Positions 34,704 through 43,196 of a stretch of DNA of 64,000 nucleotides are shown one piece after another. Positions within the stretch are counted from its first letter, which is position 1, and the number at the start of each line of letters is the position of its first letter. The stretch is from NCBI GenBank assembly GCA_021162845.1, contig JAGGXX010000067.1, positions 1 through 64,000 on the forward strand, in the 5' to 3' direction. A program made the position numbers and the translations under genes. Below the pieces are notes generated by a model that did no database searches, was not told the origin of the DNA, and was given only the letters and a program-made list of their open reading frames with translations. This stretch comes from Thermoprotei archaeon. GTDB lineage: Archaea > Thermoproteota > Thermoprotei > QMSL01 > B3-G16.

Positions 34704-36258
34704 CCGCCCCACCTCCGCGGAATACGGGCAGTATCTTAACGGGCTTGCTTCTCAACAGATCGAGCCTTGGTGAGAACAAATCGCGTATGTCGTCTATACC
34801 CAGGACTACCATGGCCAACCTATCTATGCCTATACCCCAGGCGAGAACCCTATTGGTGACGCCTAGGGGGGCAAGCACCTCAGGCCTGAACATACCACCT
34901 GGTAACGCTTCGATCCAACCTAACTTCTTATGGTATACGAAGCCTTCAACGCTAGGCTCCGTAAATGGGAAATAAGCGGGTTTGAACTTAACTCGCTCGA
35001 GGCCCAGGCGCCTAGCGAATTCCTTTAAGAAGCCTAAGAGGTGCCTGAACGTCAAATCAGGGCCCGAGACTATGCCCTCACATTGATAGAACTCCATGGA
35101 GTGAGTGGCATCTAAGGCCTCAGGACGGAAGACCCTATCAAGTGAGAACACCTTGACGACTTCATTCTTCACCTGATATAGCGTACGTACAGAGACGCTA
35201 GTCGTTTGAGTGCGCAATATAAGGCGAAAAGCTCTTCTCGGATCCCAACGGTAACCCCATCCCCTAGACCCCGTTATCCATCCGTTCTCATGCGTCATCT
35301 TGACCCGTTGAACAAGCATCTCGTCTTTGACCTCGCCTTCAGCAGGATATTTAAGGAAGAACGTATCATGTATCTCCCTAGCCGGATGATCCTGCGCTTG
35401 GAATAGCACATCGAAGTTCCAAAACTCTAACTCTACGTGGGGACCACGCGCTTCCACGAATCCCATGCTTATGAGGATGTCCCTTATCTGATCTAAGAAC
35501 TCGAGATAGGGATGTTTACGCCCAGGATAAACCACAGGGACCTCTGTTGTGAGCTCAAAGGGCTTTATAATTACTTCCCGCCACTTGCCACTCGCCAAGA
35601 GTTCAGGGGTTAGGGACGTCACCATCTCGGCTATCTTCAGCATACCCTGACTTAGAAGGGCCTGTGGATCTCTTTGTAACTTAACTTTAATCAAGGACTC
35701 CTGTCTGGTACGGAGTAATTTTCTACGCGTAGCTTCCCTTAACGCGCTCCTTAGCTCAGCAGGGATAGCTTCTTCCATCATCTCACCTTCAGTCGATATC
35801 ATCCTTAAAAGGGATCTGAGTAGCCTGCGGGTTTCATTAAAGGAGGCGAGATGAGCACCTTCTGTTAACTCAACGATCCCCTTCCTTATTGAGATGATGT
35901 TATTACGCGATAAATGGGTAAGAGCAATCTTAAACTCATTCTCACTCATACCGATATCTAGGGCTCGTCTTTTAAGACCTGTAAATGATGTACGGCCTTC
36001 TACTAATCTCAGGAGACGCTCCTCGGGGAGACCTATCTCACCATATCGCCTACCTTCATCGGTAATCACGTACTTTTTATAGATTATCTTGCTCAAGGAT
36101 AGCAGGCCCTTTCTTTCAAGCTCAGCTAAGCGTCGCATTAATGCACTTGCATCAACGCCTAACTTAGAGGCAACATCCCTTACTATAGCCTCCCCTCCTA
36201 GGTCAGATAGTACGGACAGAATCCTGAAGTCATCCCTAGTTATCAGCGTTATGCTCAA
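34684..36258 (-). CDS. pheS: Phenylalanyl-tRNA synthetase alpha subunit, archaeal type
   Basis: This class II catalytic subunit activates phenylalanine. The N-terminal winged-helix tRNA-contacting region spans roughly residues 1-200. The catalytic domain shows class II motif 2 (TTSVSVRTLY) and motif 3 (GIGIDRLAMVVLGI), with the HPYLEFLDQI and PAREIHDTFFL segments typical of PheS. An ATG at 36285 exists, but TATA-like sequences at about 36280-36302 would put the RNA start beyond it. I prefer TTG 36258 (M-S-I-T-L-I-T), preceded by GGGGGG. Overlap with pheT by 20 bp shows coupling. Confidence 0.91.
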   Translation of the reverse strand: MSITLITRDDFRILSVLSDLGGEAIVRDVASKLGVDASALMRRLAELERKGLLSLSKIIYKKYVITDEGRRYGEIGLPEERLLRLVEGRTSFTGLKRRALDIGMSENEFKIALTHLSRNNIISIRKGIVELTEGAHLASFNETRRLLRSLLRMISTEGEMMEEAIPAELRSALREATRRKLLRTRQESLIKVKLQRDPQALLSQGMLKIAEMVTSLTPELLASGKWREVIIKPFELTTEVPVVYPGRKHPYLEFLDQIRDILISMGFVEARGPHVELEFWNFDVLFQAQDHPAREIHDTFFLKYPAEGEVKDEMLVQRVKMTHENGWITGSRGWGYRWDPRRAFRLILRTQTTSVSVRTLYQVKNEVVKVFSLDRVFRPEALDATHSMEFYQCEGIVSGPDLTFRHLLGFLKEFARRLGLERVKFKPAYFPFTEPSVEGFVYHKKLGWIEALPGGMFRPEVLAPLGVTNRVLAWGIGIDRLAMVVLGIDDIRDLFSPRLDLLRSKPVKILPVFRGGGADALSRG

Positions 36259-36336
36259 GGTGCCCCCCCATACCCATAAAAACAAAGGGGCTAATAACAG
36301 TTTTCCGCTAGGCCTGGGTCAAAAATGAGCTATGTC

Positions 36337-36633
36337 TTACTCTCGTACAGGTTTTATTATTAACTTCCCATCTTCTCTTGGTATCAGTTCTACTATAGTG
36401 CCGTCCTTAAGGTTAAGGGAACGGGCTAGATCCACAGGTATATGGATTCTGCTCTTGACCATTTTAGTCGTATATCCGTCGGCTTTCCTTACTTCTATTT
36501 CATCGTCGCTGAGGCGGAAGTAGAGAACTTCATTAGGCCTCCATCCACAGGCCTCTCTTATCCATACTGGGACTATTAGCTGCCTATTCTTAACCTGTGC
36601 CCGATAGAAGGTCAGAACTCCACGTTTGCTCAT
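36337..36633 (-). CDS. AbrB/SpoVT-type swapped-hairpin protein
   Basis: Two AbrB-like half-motifs are visible: VKNRQLIVPVWIREACGW and VKSRIHIPVDLARSLNLKDGTIVELIPREDG, each giving the beta-loop-helix of the swapped-hairpin DNA-binding fold. Such archaeal proteins are transcription regulators or antitoxins; no toxin (PIN or RelE) gene is adjacent. I prefer the internal ATG at 36633 (MSKRGVLTFYRAQ) over the ATG at 36663. The upstream 205-bp gap is very A/T-rich and could contain its promoter. Confidence 0.72.
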   Translation of the reverse strand: MSKRGVLTFYRAQVKNRQLIVPVWIREACGWRPNEVLYFRLSDDEIEVRKADGYTTKMVKSRIHIPVDLARSLNLKDGTIVELIPREDGKLIIKPVRE

Positions 36634-36837
36634 ATGAGATACCCTGTGTAAATTTAGTAACACGCCATATTAAAAAATTTCACTTGTTAGTAGCAACAAA
36701 AGATCATAGTGAGACACAGTTAAATAAAAACTATTATTTGGATATTTAAACGGATGATCCCTCAATAAGGGTTGGAAAAATAAAAGACAATATCCTAAGT
36801 TGACCACTTTTACGCCAGACGTACGCCCCTCCTATGA

Positions 36838-36847
36838 CTTTTATATG
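36838..36847 (+). promoter_or_regulatory. TATA box for the RNA cyclic phosphodiesterase gene
   Basis: CTTTTATATG centres about 26 bp before the ATG at 36869, so the transcript should be leaderless. Confidence 0.5.
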
Positions 36848-36868
36848 GAAAATGACTAGGAATCCGCG

Positions 36869-37402
36869 ATGACTTGGTTCATAGGCATACCAGTTAGAAT
36901 AAGGGCATTTGATGAATACATTCCAAGGGATAAGGGTATAGAGCTCATACCCCCTGAGATGAGACATCTTACGCTCGTCTATTTAGGCGACTTAAGGCCT
37001 GAAGATGAGATCCTGGACTCTTTTTCAGAGGAATCTTTCAGGCCATTCTTACTAGGCTTCACGGGGGTGAGGGCTTTTCCATCTCTCGTTAAGCCTAGAT
37101 ACTTAGTCACAATGCCAGAGGATGATACGCTAATTCGGAGGATGAGGATGAAGGTCTTACAGATTCTACGGGACGTGAGGCTTAAGGACAAATACGAGGT
37201 CTATATACCTCATGTCTCACTTGCGCGAATAAGGAAGAAGGCAAATCCGGAGCTCATACGTGAGCTATCCAGGATACATAAGGCCACGAAAGGCTTGACC
37301 GTGAGGGTGAGCATCACATGCTTACTACTTTATAGAGCAAGGGGAGGCCATATCGAGCCCATCAGGAGGCTGTGGGCTTGGGAGGAGGCCACCCCTTCTT
37401 AG
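36869..37402 (+). CDS. thpR: RNA 2',3'-cyclic phosphodiesterase (LigT/2H family)
   Basis: The two catalytic H-x-[TS]-x motifs of the 2H phosphoesterase family are HLTL (residues 33-36) and HVSL (115-118). The protein opens 2',3'-cyclic phosphates on RNA and was first described as a 2'-5' RNA ligase that joins tRNA half-molecules in vitro. At 177 residues it is the usual length. The gene is monocistronic with its own TATA box and overlaps the 3' end of the opposing DUF4430-like gene by 41 bp, a rather long convergent overlap. Confidence 0.88.
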   Translation: MTWFIGIPVRIRAFDEYIPRDKGIELIPPEMRHLTLVYLGDLRPEDEILDSFSEESFRPFLLGFTGVRAFPSLVKPRYLVTMPEDDTLIRRMRMKVLQILRDVRLKDKYEVYIPHVSLARIRKKANPELIRELSRIHKATKGLTVRVSITCLLLYRARGGHIEPIRRLWAWEEATPS

Positions 37403-37949
37403 CGTAATTGTAGAAGAGGAAGGCTAGCGTATCACCATCCTTCAGGACTACTTGATCCGCTGAAACACCGGGGAAACACCAGCCATCCACCTTCGTGCTC
37501 ATCCCCCACTCGGCCTCACAGCGCTTATAGACCGCGAAGACCCAGAAGCACGTGGAGTTCTGACTTATGCCATCTATGCCCGTTATGAAAACGCCATAAG
37601 CTCCCGTCGTGCTATTAACCCTAGCCACCTTCTCAAGCGCCTCAAAAGCCGTTGAACCGGCCAGTACACGTGTAGTATTATGCCATCTGAGGGTTCCATT
37701 ACCGTAATTTATGAGTATATTGACCCTTAGGATCATCCGCTCATATTCTGAGATTGTTTTATTCAATTTCTCCACTAGCCGTTTGTAGGCCTCAAGCGTC
37801 GCATTGTAGGCGCTAAGTACATCAGCGTACCTCTTCCTAATAAAGGTAAGCTCCTGGAAGTAGTAAACGAAGAGGCCAGTCATGAATATGGCCCACGCGA
37901 GGAAGATGATGAGTAGTACTCGTTCTACGCGCACGTATGCACACCACAT
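37362..37949 (-). CDS. Membrane-anchored DUF4430-like extracytoplasmic protein
   Basis: The 195-residue protein has an N-terminal transmembrane helix (about 9-30), a coiled-coil stalk (about 35-75) and a C-terminal domain (about 90-185). That domain resembles DUF4430: the segments TAFEALEKVARVN, GAYGVFITGIDGI, FWVFAVYK and VLKDGDTLAFLFYNY follow the order of this fold, also seen in the C-terminal domain of cobalamin carriers. It is 42 bp downstream of the ECF substrate-component gene, so it may be the outside-facing partner of that transporter. The family match is from memory; ligand is unknown. Confidence 0.68.
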   Translation of the reverse strand: MWCAYVRVERVLLIIFLAWAIFMTGLFVYYFQELTFIRKRYADVLSAYNATLEAYKRLVEKLNKTISEYERMILRVNILINYGNGTLRWHNTTRVLAGSTAFEALEKVARVNSTTGAYGVFITGIDGISQNSTCFWVFAVYKRCEAEWGMSTKVDGWCFPGVSADQVVLKDGDTLAFLFYNYAKKGWPPPKPTAS

Positions 37950-37991
37950 TGATTAGGAAAAACTTCCTATATTTTAATATTTCTCTAATCC

Positions 37992-38714
37992 CTAAATCGA
38001 CATCCTACGGGCCTTAAAGCCGATCTTCCAGCCTAAAGGGAGGCCTAAACCGGTTAGGATGCCGTTCAAAAGGGAAGCGCCTAGGCTCAAAGGTAGGGGA
38101 TGCCAGTTCCCCCAGAACACCACCATGTAGACCTTAGTAAGGGCCCAGCCTATGCTTCCAAATAGGAGGCCAAGCAGGAAGAGCCATGTCTTATTATGTT
38201 CCTCACCTTGGCTCAATGAAATGTATAAGTCGAGTAGCGCTCCCCATGTGGGATAGTAGAGAAGCCAGGCCGGGTTGAAAAAGAGCGCTTCAGAGGCCAG
38301 GCCCCATATTATGAAGAATAGAGTAGATAGTAGCGGCTTAGGTGAGAAGCCTATGAATGCACCATAAATTATAGCCTTCGGCAGATAGCTGGTCAGAGAC
38401 ACCGCTAAGAAGGATATTCCAGGTATTATGAAGAGCGGAGATGGTAATATCATCCCCCAGAATAACTCGGTGGAGAAGAGGGCTGCTAGTAATGCAGTAA
38501 CCGTGTAATCTATGGTGGAGATGTCAAGTTCCCTAAACGAAAAACCGGCTGTTGAACACACGAGGGAAAGGGCTATAAGCAGTGAGCAGGACATCATGTT
38601 AACGAGCAATAATATGGGTAGGTTTTCAGGGGAGTATAGTTGTGTGACCACAATGAGGAGTAGGAGGCATGGGACAAAGGCCACTATGAACGCCATGTAG
38701 GACTTCATTGTCAT
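37992..38714 (-). CDS. Putative ECF transporter substrate-binding (S) component
   Basis: The 240-residue protein has about seven or eight hydrophobic helices with small loops, as in ECF S components. It is divergent from the genes for the ECF ATPases and EcfT and shares a 61-bp promoter region with them. The TATA box at 38738-38749 lies about 27 bp before its ATG. The S component defines the vitamin or metal taken up; I cannot assign the substrate from sequence. The adjoining DUF4430-like gene raises cobalamin as one possibility. Confidence 0.65.
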   Translation of the reverse strand: MTMKSYMAFIVAFVPCLLLLIVVTQLYSPENLPILLLVNMMSCSLLIALSLVCSTAGFSFRELDISTIDYTVTALLAALFSTELFWGMILPSPLFIIPGISFLAVSLTSYLPKAIIYGAFIGFSPKPLLSTLFFIIWGLASEALFFNPAWLLYYPTWGALLDLYISLSQGEEHNKTWLFLLGLLFGSIGWALTKVYMVVFWGNWHPLPLSLGASLLNGILTGLGLPLGWKIGFKARRMSI

Positions 38715-38737
38715 GCACCATAATGAACTTAGAAATG

Positions 38738-38749
38738 CTTTTATATAGG
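38738..38749. promoter_or_regulatory. Shared divergent TATA box of the ECF transporter unit
   Basis: CTTTTATATAGG contains the self-complementary TATATA. It lies about 30 bp before the left start (38714) and about 31 bp before the right start (38776), so a single box may serve both directions. Confidence 0.45.
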
Positions 38750-38775
38750 TTATTCTGCCTATCTAGCGAGCGCTC

Positions 38776-40254
38776 ATGGAACCCCTTCTGAAAGTTCTAG
38801 ACCTTAACGTAAGGTATGCAGGAAGGGAAAAGAAGGCCTTAGCTGATGTGACGTTCGAGTTAAGAAAGGGGGAAGTGCTTTTACTAGCTGGACCTACGGG
38901 AAGCGGTAAGTCAACGCTTTGCCTCACTATTTGTGGGCTTATACCAAGGCTTGTACCAGCGGAAGTTAAAGGAGAGATATTGCTTGAGGGAAGGCGATTA
39001 TGGGACATGAAGCTCCATGAGCAAATAACCACGGTAAATATGTTACTTCAGGATCCTGAGGTTCAATTGACATCGTTCTCCGTTGATGAAGAAGTGAAGT
39101 TCGCTTTGGAGAATTTAGGGCTTCCGGAGAATGAAGTTGCCTTAAGGTGTACTTGGGCTTTAAAGGTCGTGGACGGTTCTAGATTGTCGGGCAGGTACGT
39201 GGATGAGATTTCGTATGGAGAGAAGCAAAAGGTGGCATTAGCCTCAGTACTTGCCTTGAGGCCCGAGCTCCTGATACTGGATGAGCCCTTATCCCACCAG
39301 GACTATCCCTCCAGAAGGTTAATGATAGGCCTACTAAGGAAGTTAAGATCCGAGGGCTTTTCTATAATAATAGCCGAGCATAGAATCGATGAACTTAAGG
39401 ACCTGGTGGATCGCGTTATAGCTCTACACTCCGGCAGAGCGGTCTTTGAAGGGGATGTAAAGAGCTTCCTTAATAGCGATATATCCCGCGCCTTAGGACT
39501 TAGGGGAGTATATGCTCTTAAACAGGTCGTCCGAAGGAGAGAGGAGAGAAGAGGCAAGGACGTGCTTAGCGTCAGGGGACTGAGTTACTCGTACGGGGAG
39601 GTGGAGGTCCTTAAGAGGGTGAGCTTCGATGTAAGCGAGGGGAAGAGGATATTCATAGTCGGACCTAATGGAGCGGGTAAGTCAACACTCGGCATGTGCC
39701 TTGCAGGCCTTTTAAAGCCTGCATCAGGGAGCGTAAGGGTCATGGGAAGAGACGTACACAAGCTGGGATGGGGGGAAAGGATTAGACTCATAGGATACGT
39801 CTTCCAGAATCCTGATCTTATGCTAACCTCGGATACCGTGCTTCGCGAAGTTGAATTCGGATTAGAGAATCTGGGCCTTAAGGGAGAGGAGCTGAGGAAG
39901 AGAGCTCTCGATGTGCTCAAGGTCCTGCACATAGAGCATCTTAAGGATGAGGATCCTCATATGCTCTCTAGGGGTGAGAGGATGCTCGTAGCTATAGCAT
40001 CAATGATGGCATTTAGGCCTAAAGTTCTCATACTCGATGAGCCTTTCTCTGGACAAGATGGAAAGGGGGTTGTAGCGATATTTAGCTTGGTAGAACGCTT
40101 AAGGGAAATGGGCATAACCGTGCTCATAATAACACACGACCTCGATATAGCGTATACCTATGCCGATGAAGTTATAGCGCTGAAGGAGGGAACTAAGATA
40201 GCCCAAGGCCCTCCCGAGCGAGTAATAGAGTTCTTATATGAAGGGATGGGCTAA
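38776..40254 (+). CDS. Fused double ATPase of an ECF transporter (EcfA1A2)
   Basis: Two ABC ATPase domains are joined in one 492-residue chain. The first has Walker A GPTGSGKST, a signature YGEKQKVALA and Walker B LLILDEPLSHQD. The second has GPNGAGKST, SRGERMLVAIASM and VLILDEPFSGQD. Both signature motifs are degenerate from LSGGQ. The protein energises uptake with EcfT, whose ATG overlaps this stop (TAATG), and with the S component divergently encoded. Most ECF systems have two separate ATPase genes, so the fusion is characteristic of an archaeal subgroup. Confidence 0.9.
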   Translation: MEPLLKVLDLNVRYAGREKKALADVTFELRKGEVLLLAGPTGSGKSTLCLTICGLIPRLVPAEVKGEILLEGRRLWDMKLHEQITTVNMLLQDPEVQLTSFSVDEEVKFALENLGLPENEVALRCTWALKVVDGSRLSGRYVDEISYGEKQKVALASVLALRPELLILDEPLSHQDYPSRRLMIGLLRKLRSEGFSIIIAEHRIDELKDLVDRVIALHSGRAVFEGDVKSFLNSDISRALGLRGVYALKQVVRRREERRGKDVLSVRGLSYSYGEVEVLKRVSFDVSEGKRIFIVGPNGAGKSTLGMCLAGLLKPASGSVRVMGRDVHKLGWGERIRLIGYVFQNPDLMLTSDTVLREVEFGLENLGLKGEELRKRALDVLKVLHIEHLKDEDPHMLSRGERMLVAIASMMAFRPKVLILDEPFSGQDGKGVVAIFSLVERLREMGITVLIITHDLDIAYTYADEVIALKEGTKIAQGPPERVIEFLYEGMG

Positions 40255-41078
40255 TGAAGCTCTTCCGTTATCAAGAAGGGGACAGCTTTCTACACGAGGC
40301 CAGCGCGATAAGTAAGGTGGGCATGGGCCTCATACTAGTGCTCCTTGGCACATTCTCCTATTCACTCATTAAATTAACGTTCTTAGTGGCAATGATCCTA
40401 TTGATATTCGTGGCTTCACTAGGAAGGAATGTCAACTTGTTAAAGCCCTATCTCAAGGTGAGCTTAATCATAGCGTTTACCACTATCTCGATGCAAGCCA
40501 TATTTTATTGGAAATTTTACTTGGAAGAAGTGCACGATGTCATATGGCTAATTCACCCTCGGGATTTAAGGCGGATTCCACTCCTAGGAAGCTTATTGCT
40601 TTTTCTTACATACGGTAAAGGAGTGGCTTTTAGCTGGGAAGGATTCCTATATGGCGTATTGACCGCATTGAAGTTCATCTTGGCATTATTAGTCGGCGCC
40701 ATGATTACGCTTACTACGAGGCCAAGCGAGTTCCTGAGGGAGTTAAGGGACATAGGTCTGCCGCCTATGTTAGTTTACGCGGCTATTATAACTATCAGGT
40801 TCATTCCTCTTCTGATAGAAGAAGGGAAGGTAGCCGTGGTAGCTCTGAGGAGTAGGGGAGGATCAAGAAGGGGAGTGATAGGTTTCATGAATAGAACGCT
40901 TTACGTAATGATAATAAATACCATAAAACGTGCGAAGATGTTGGCGATAGCATTAGAGCTGAAAGGCTTCGGGTGTATGAAGAGAAGGAAAAGAGGCGTG
41001 AGGGTTGTGAAGAAGGGGGACTTAAAGCTACTTATCATAACAGCAATGACGTGTATTTTAGTACTACTAATACCATGA
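40254..41078 (+). CDS. ECF transporter transmembrane component EcfT
   Basis: The 274-residue protein has about five hydrophobic helices. The cytoplasmic coupling-helix motifs are ALRSRGGSRR and ALELKGFG, corresponding to the two Ala-Arg-Gly-type motifs that dock into the ATPases; the second has Lys in place of Arg. The start overlaps the ATPase stop as TAATG. It completes the transporter with the divergently encoded S component. Confidence 0.88.
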   Translation: MKLFRYQEGDSFLHEASAISKVGMGLILVLLGTFSYSLIKLTFLVAMILLIFVASLGRNVNLLKPYLKVSLIIAFTTISMQAIFYWKFYLEEVHDVIWLIHPRDLRRIPLLGSLLLFLTYGKGVAFSWEGFLYGVLTALKFILALLVGAMITLTTRPSEFLRELRDIGLPPMLVYAAIITIRFIPLLIEEGKVAVVALRSRGGSRRGVIGFMNRTLYVMIINTIKRAKMLAIALELKGFGCMKRRKRGVRVVKKGDLKLLIITAMTCILVLLIP

Positions 41079-41095
41079 AGGCCAGCCTGGTGTCG

Positions 41096-42691
41096 TTAAG
41101 CTTCCTTTGCTAAGCTAGCCTTAGGATTAGTATAGACGATCTTGCCGTTCACAATAGTCATGAACACCTTAATATTCTTGAGCTGTACGGCAGGCAGTGT
41201 GAATGGATTCTTATCTATGACGACCAGATCGGCTAATTTACCTGGGGCGATGTCGCCTAATAGAGTCTCGTCGAAGGCCGCATAAGCCGACCCATGGGTG
41301 TAGCACTTTAACGCTTCATGTAAGTCAAGCCGTTCATGTCGGGTATAGAGCGCAAGGGGAATAGCGTCTGGCTCACCTCGTGATATAGCCGCATAGAGGG
41401 TGAGCCAGGGATTAACGGGCTCTACTGGGGCATCCGTCGAAAACGCGACGTGAACTCCCCGCTTAAGTAGTGTCTTGAAGGGATAGGCCCAAGTAGCCCT
41501 TTCCTCACCTAACCTATCGACGATCCACCAATCGCTTATTACGAAGTGAGGTTGGACGACTGCCACAATACCGATGCGTTTCATGGTCTCTATTAGATCA
41601 GGGGACGATACGGACGCATGCTCAATCCTGAACCTCTCTTGAAAGGTGACACCGGCTTTCTCGTAGGAATCGAGCACCTCGCCTATGGCTGCGTCTCCTA
41701 TCGCATGTACCGCGACTTGTATGTCGTTTTTCATGGCTTCCTCTACTATTAATGAGAGCTCATTCTTGTCGATTGTCATGAAACCCCTTCCTGGATGATC
41801 GTTATAAGGTCGCCTAAGGTACGCAGTCCTTCCTCCTAGCGATCCATCGGCCAATACCTTGACCCCCATAACCCGAAGCATAGTGTCCTCATGTGTTGCG
41901 CGATACATCTTTATGGCATAGCTCAGCTCCCTAGGTGGGAAGTAAACACGTACCCTAATGGGGAGCCTATGCTCAGCGAGGAGACGCCTCAGGATACCGA
42001 AAACTTCCTTGGTACAGCCCGCAATGTGAACCGTGGTGATCCCGTAGGTGAGTAACGAGTGCATCCCCTCGATGAGGGCTTGAACCCTATAGCGTTCAGA
42101 TGGAGGGGGTATACGCCGCTCCACTAGCTCTATCGCCGTCTCCTTGAGGATGCCGGTTGGCATACCCCTAGGATCTCTGTCTATCTCACCACCTGGTGGA
42201 TCCGGCGTTTCCCTATCTATGCCCGCTAGCCTTAGGGCCTTTGAATTCGCTACAGCTATATGGCCACATATGCGTCTCAGAAGTACCGGGTTATTAGGAG
42301 CCACTTCATCCAGATCAAACCTGGAAGGCCATCTGCCTTCCACGAACAATTCCTGATCCCATCCTCTCCCTAGGATCCATTCACCCGGTCTTAGCGCCTT
42401 AGCCTTTTCCGCTACACGCCTTTTAAGTTCGAGTATGGAGCGTACCCCTCGGAGATCCAGACGCTTAAGCGCTAGGGAGTATTCCATCAAATGCATGTGG
42501 GCGTCTATGAAGCCTGGGAGCACGAAGCGGCCTTTAAGGTCTATTACCTTAGCTTTACGCCCAGCGATCTCTAACGCTTCATCACCATCCCCAACGTACT
42601 CTATCCTGTTATCAACTATCACTATGGCGCTAAATGGACCATCCCTCGAGAGTACGTTACCGTTTATTAATGCTATCCTTCGATCCGTCAA
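41096..42691 (-). CDS. Amidohydrolase family 3 (YtcJ-like) metal hydrolase
   Basis: The 531-residue protein is an amidohydrolase of the large YtcJ/Amidohydro_3 type. It has an N-terminal beta-sandwich start (IVIVDNRIEYVG), the metal-binding GFIDAHMHLMEYS motif, the sequence VAVHAIGDAAIGEVL with a metal His, RIEHAS with another, and AFSTDAPVEPVNPWLTLYAAI with the catalytic Asp. The C-terminal GKLADLVVIDKNPF is typical of the family. Substrates of this group are varied (amides, hydantoins, exoenzyme-type compounds). It is 17 bp from the converging EcfT end. Confidence 0.88.
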   Translation of the reverse strand: MTDRRIALINGNVLSRDGPFSAIVIVDNRIEYVGDGDEALEIAGRKAKVIDLKGRFVLPGFIDAHMHLMEYSLALKRLDLRGVRSILELKRRVAEKAKALRPGEWILGRGWDQELFVEGRWPSRFDLDEVAPNNPVLLRRICGHIAVANSKALRLAGIDRETPDPPGGEIDRDPRGMPTGILKETAIELVERRIPPPSERYRVQALIEGMHSLLTYGITTVHIAGCTKEVFGILRRLLAEHRLPIRVRVYFPPRELSYAIKMYRATHEDTMLRVMGVKVLADGSLGGRTAYLRRPYNDHPGRGFMTIDKNELSLIVEEAMKNDIQVAVHAIGDAAIGEVLDSYEKAGVTFQERFRIEHASVSSPDLIETMKRIGIVAVVQPHFVISDWWIVDRLGEERATWAYPFKTLLKRGVHVAFSTDAPVEPVNPWLTLYAAISRGEPDAIPLALYTRHERLDLHEALKCYTHGSAYAAFDETLLGDIAPGKLADLVVIDKNPFTLPAVQLKNIKVFMTIVNGKIVYTNPKASLAKEA

Positions 42692-42706
42692 GCAAATCCT
42701 CCCCGT

Positions 42707-43189
42707 TTACATGCATACGCGTGAGACCGAGGTTCCTAGGTATATTTCATTCGTATGATCATGGAGCTTGCTTAGCACAAGCCTCGTCGTCTCAGTCAGC
42801 TTGAGCTTAAGGGCGTTAGATACATCGAACCAAGCGGCCTCAGCGGCATCAGTTTTAGGAACAGTCAGCGGCTCACCAGCTACCCTACAGAGGAACGTTA
42901 ATATCACGTAATGATAGCGGGTTCTACCCGCATTGTCAATTTCTACGTATTGAGAAACGGAGAACACGTCGCCTACATCAACTAATAGGCCTGTCTCCTC
43001 CTTGACCTCACGAACTAATGCGGCTTTTAAATCCTCACCCAATTCCACAACGCCACCTGGCAACGCCCAGAGACCCTTTCCAGGGGATGCAGCACGCTTT
43101 ATCAAAAGCACGTTTTCTTTATGCATTATTAGGGCTGAGACCGCTGGAATGGGAAATGAGGGATAAAGACGAGGATTCGAAGCGCTCAC
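42707..43189 (-). CDS. Nudix hydrolase (ADP-ribose pyrophosphatase-like)
   Basis: The Nudix box GGVVELGEDLKAALVREVKEETG matches G-x5-E-x7-R-E-U-x-E-E-x-G-U; key residues are the two Gly ends, Arg and the E-x-x-E-E. It hydrolyses a nucleoside diphosphate linked to another moiety. The upstream GTG at 43213 would overlap the glycerate kinase end. I prefer the GTG at 43189, four bases after AGGGAC. Length is then 160 residues. It lies directly downstream of the kinase gene on the same strand. Confidence 0.85.
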   Translation of the reverse strand: MSASNPRLYPSFPIPAVSALIMHKENVLLIKRAASPGKGLWALPGGVVELGEDLKAALVREVKEETGLLVDVGDVFSVSQYVEIDNAGRTRYHYVILTFLCRVAGEPLTVPKTDAAEAAWFDVSNALKLKLTETTRLVLSKLHDHTNEIYLGTSVSRVCM

Positions 43190-43196
43190 GTCCCTA

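Noticed and set aside
34703-34712. GTG 34712 as the pheT start
   Set aside because: It overlaps the GGAGGTG ribosome-binding sequence, which is better placed for the ATG at 34703.
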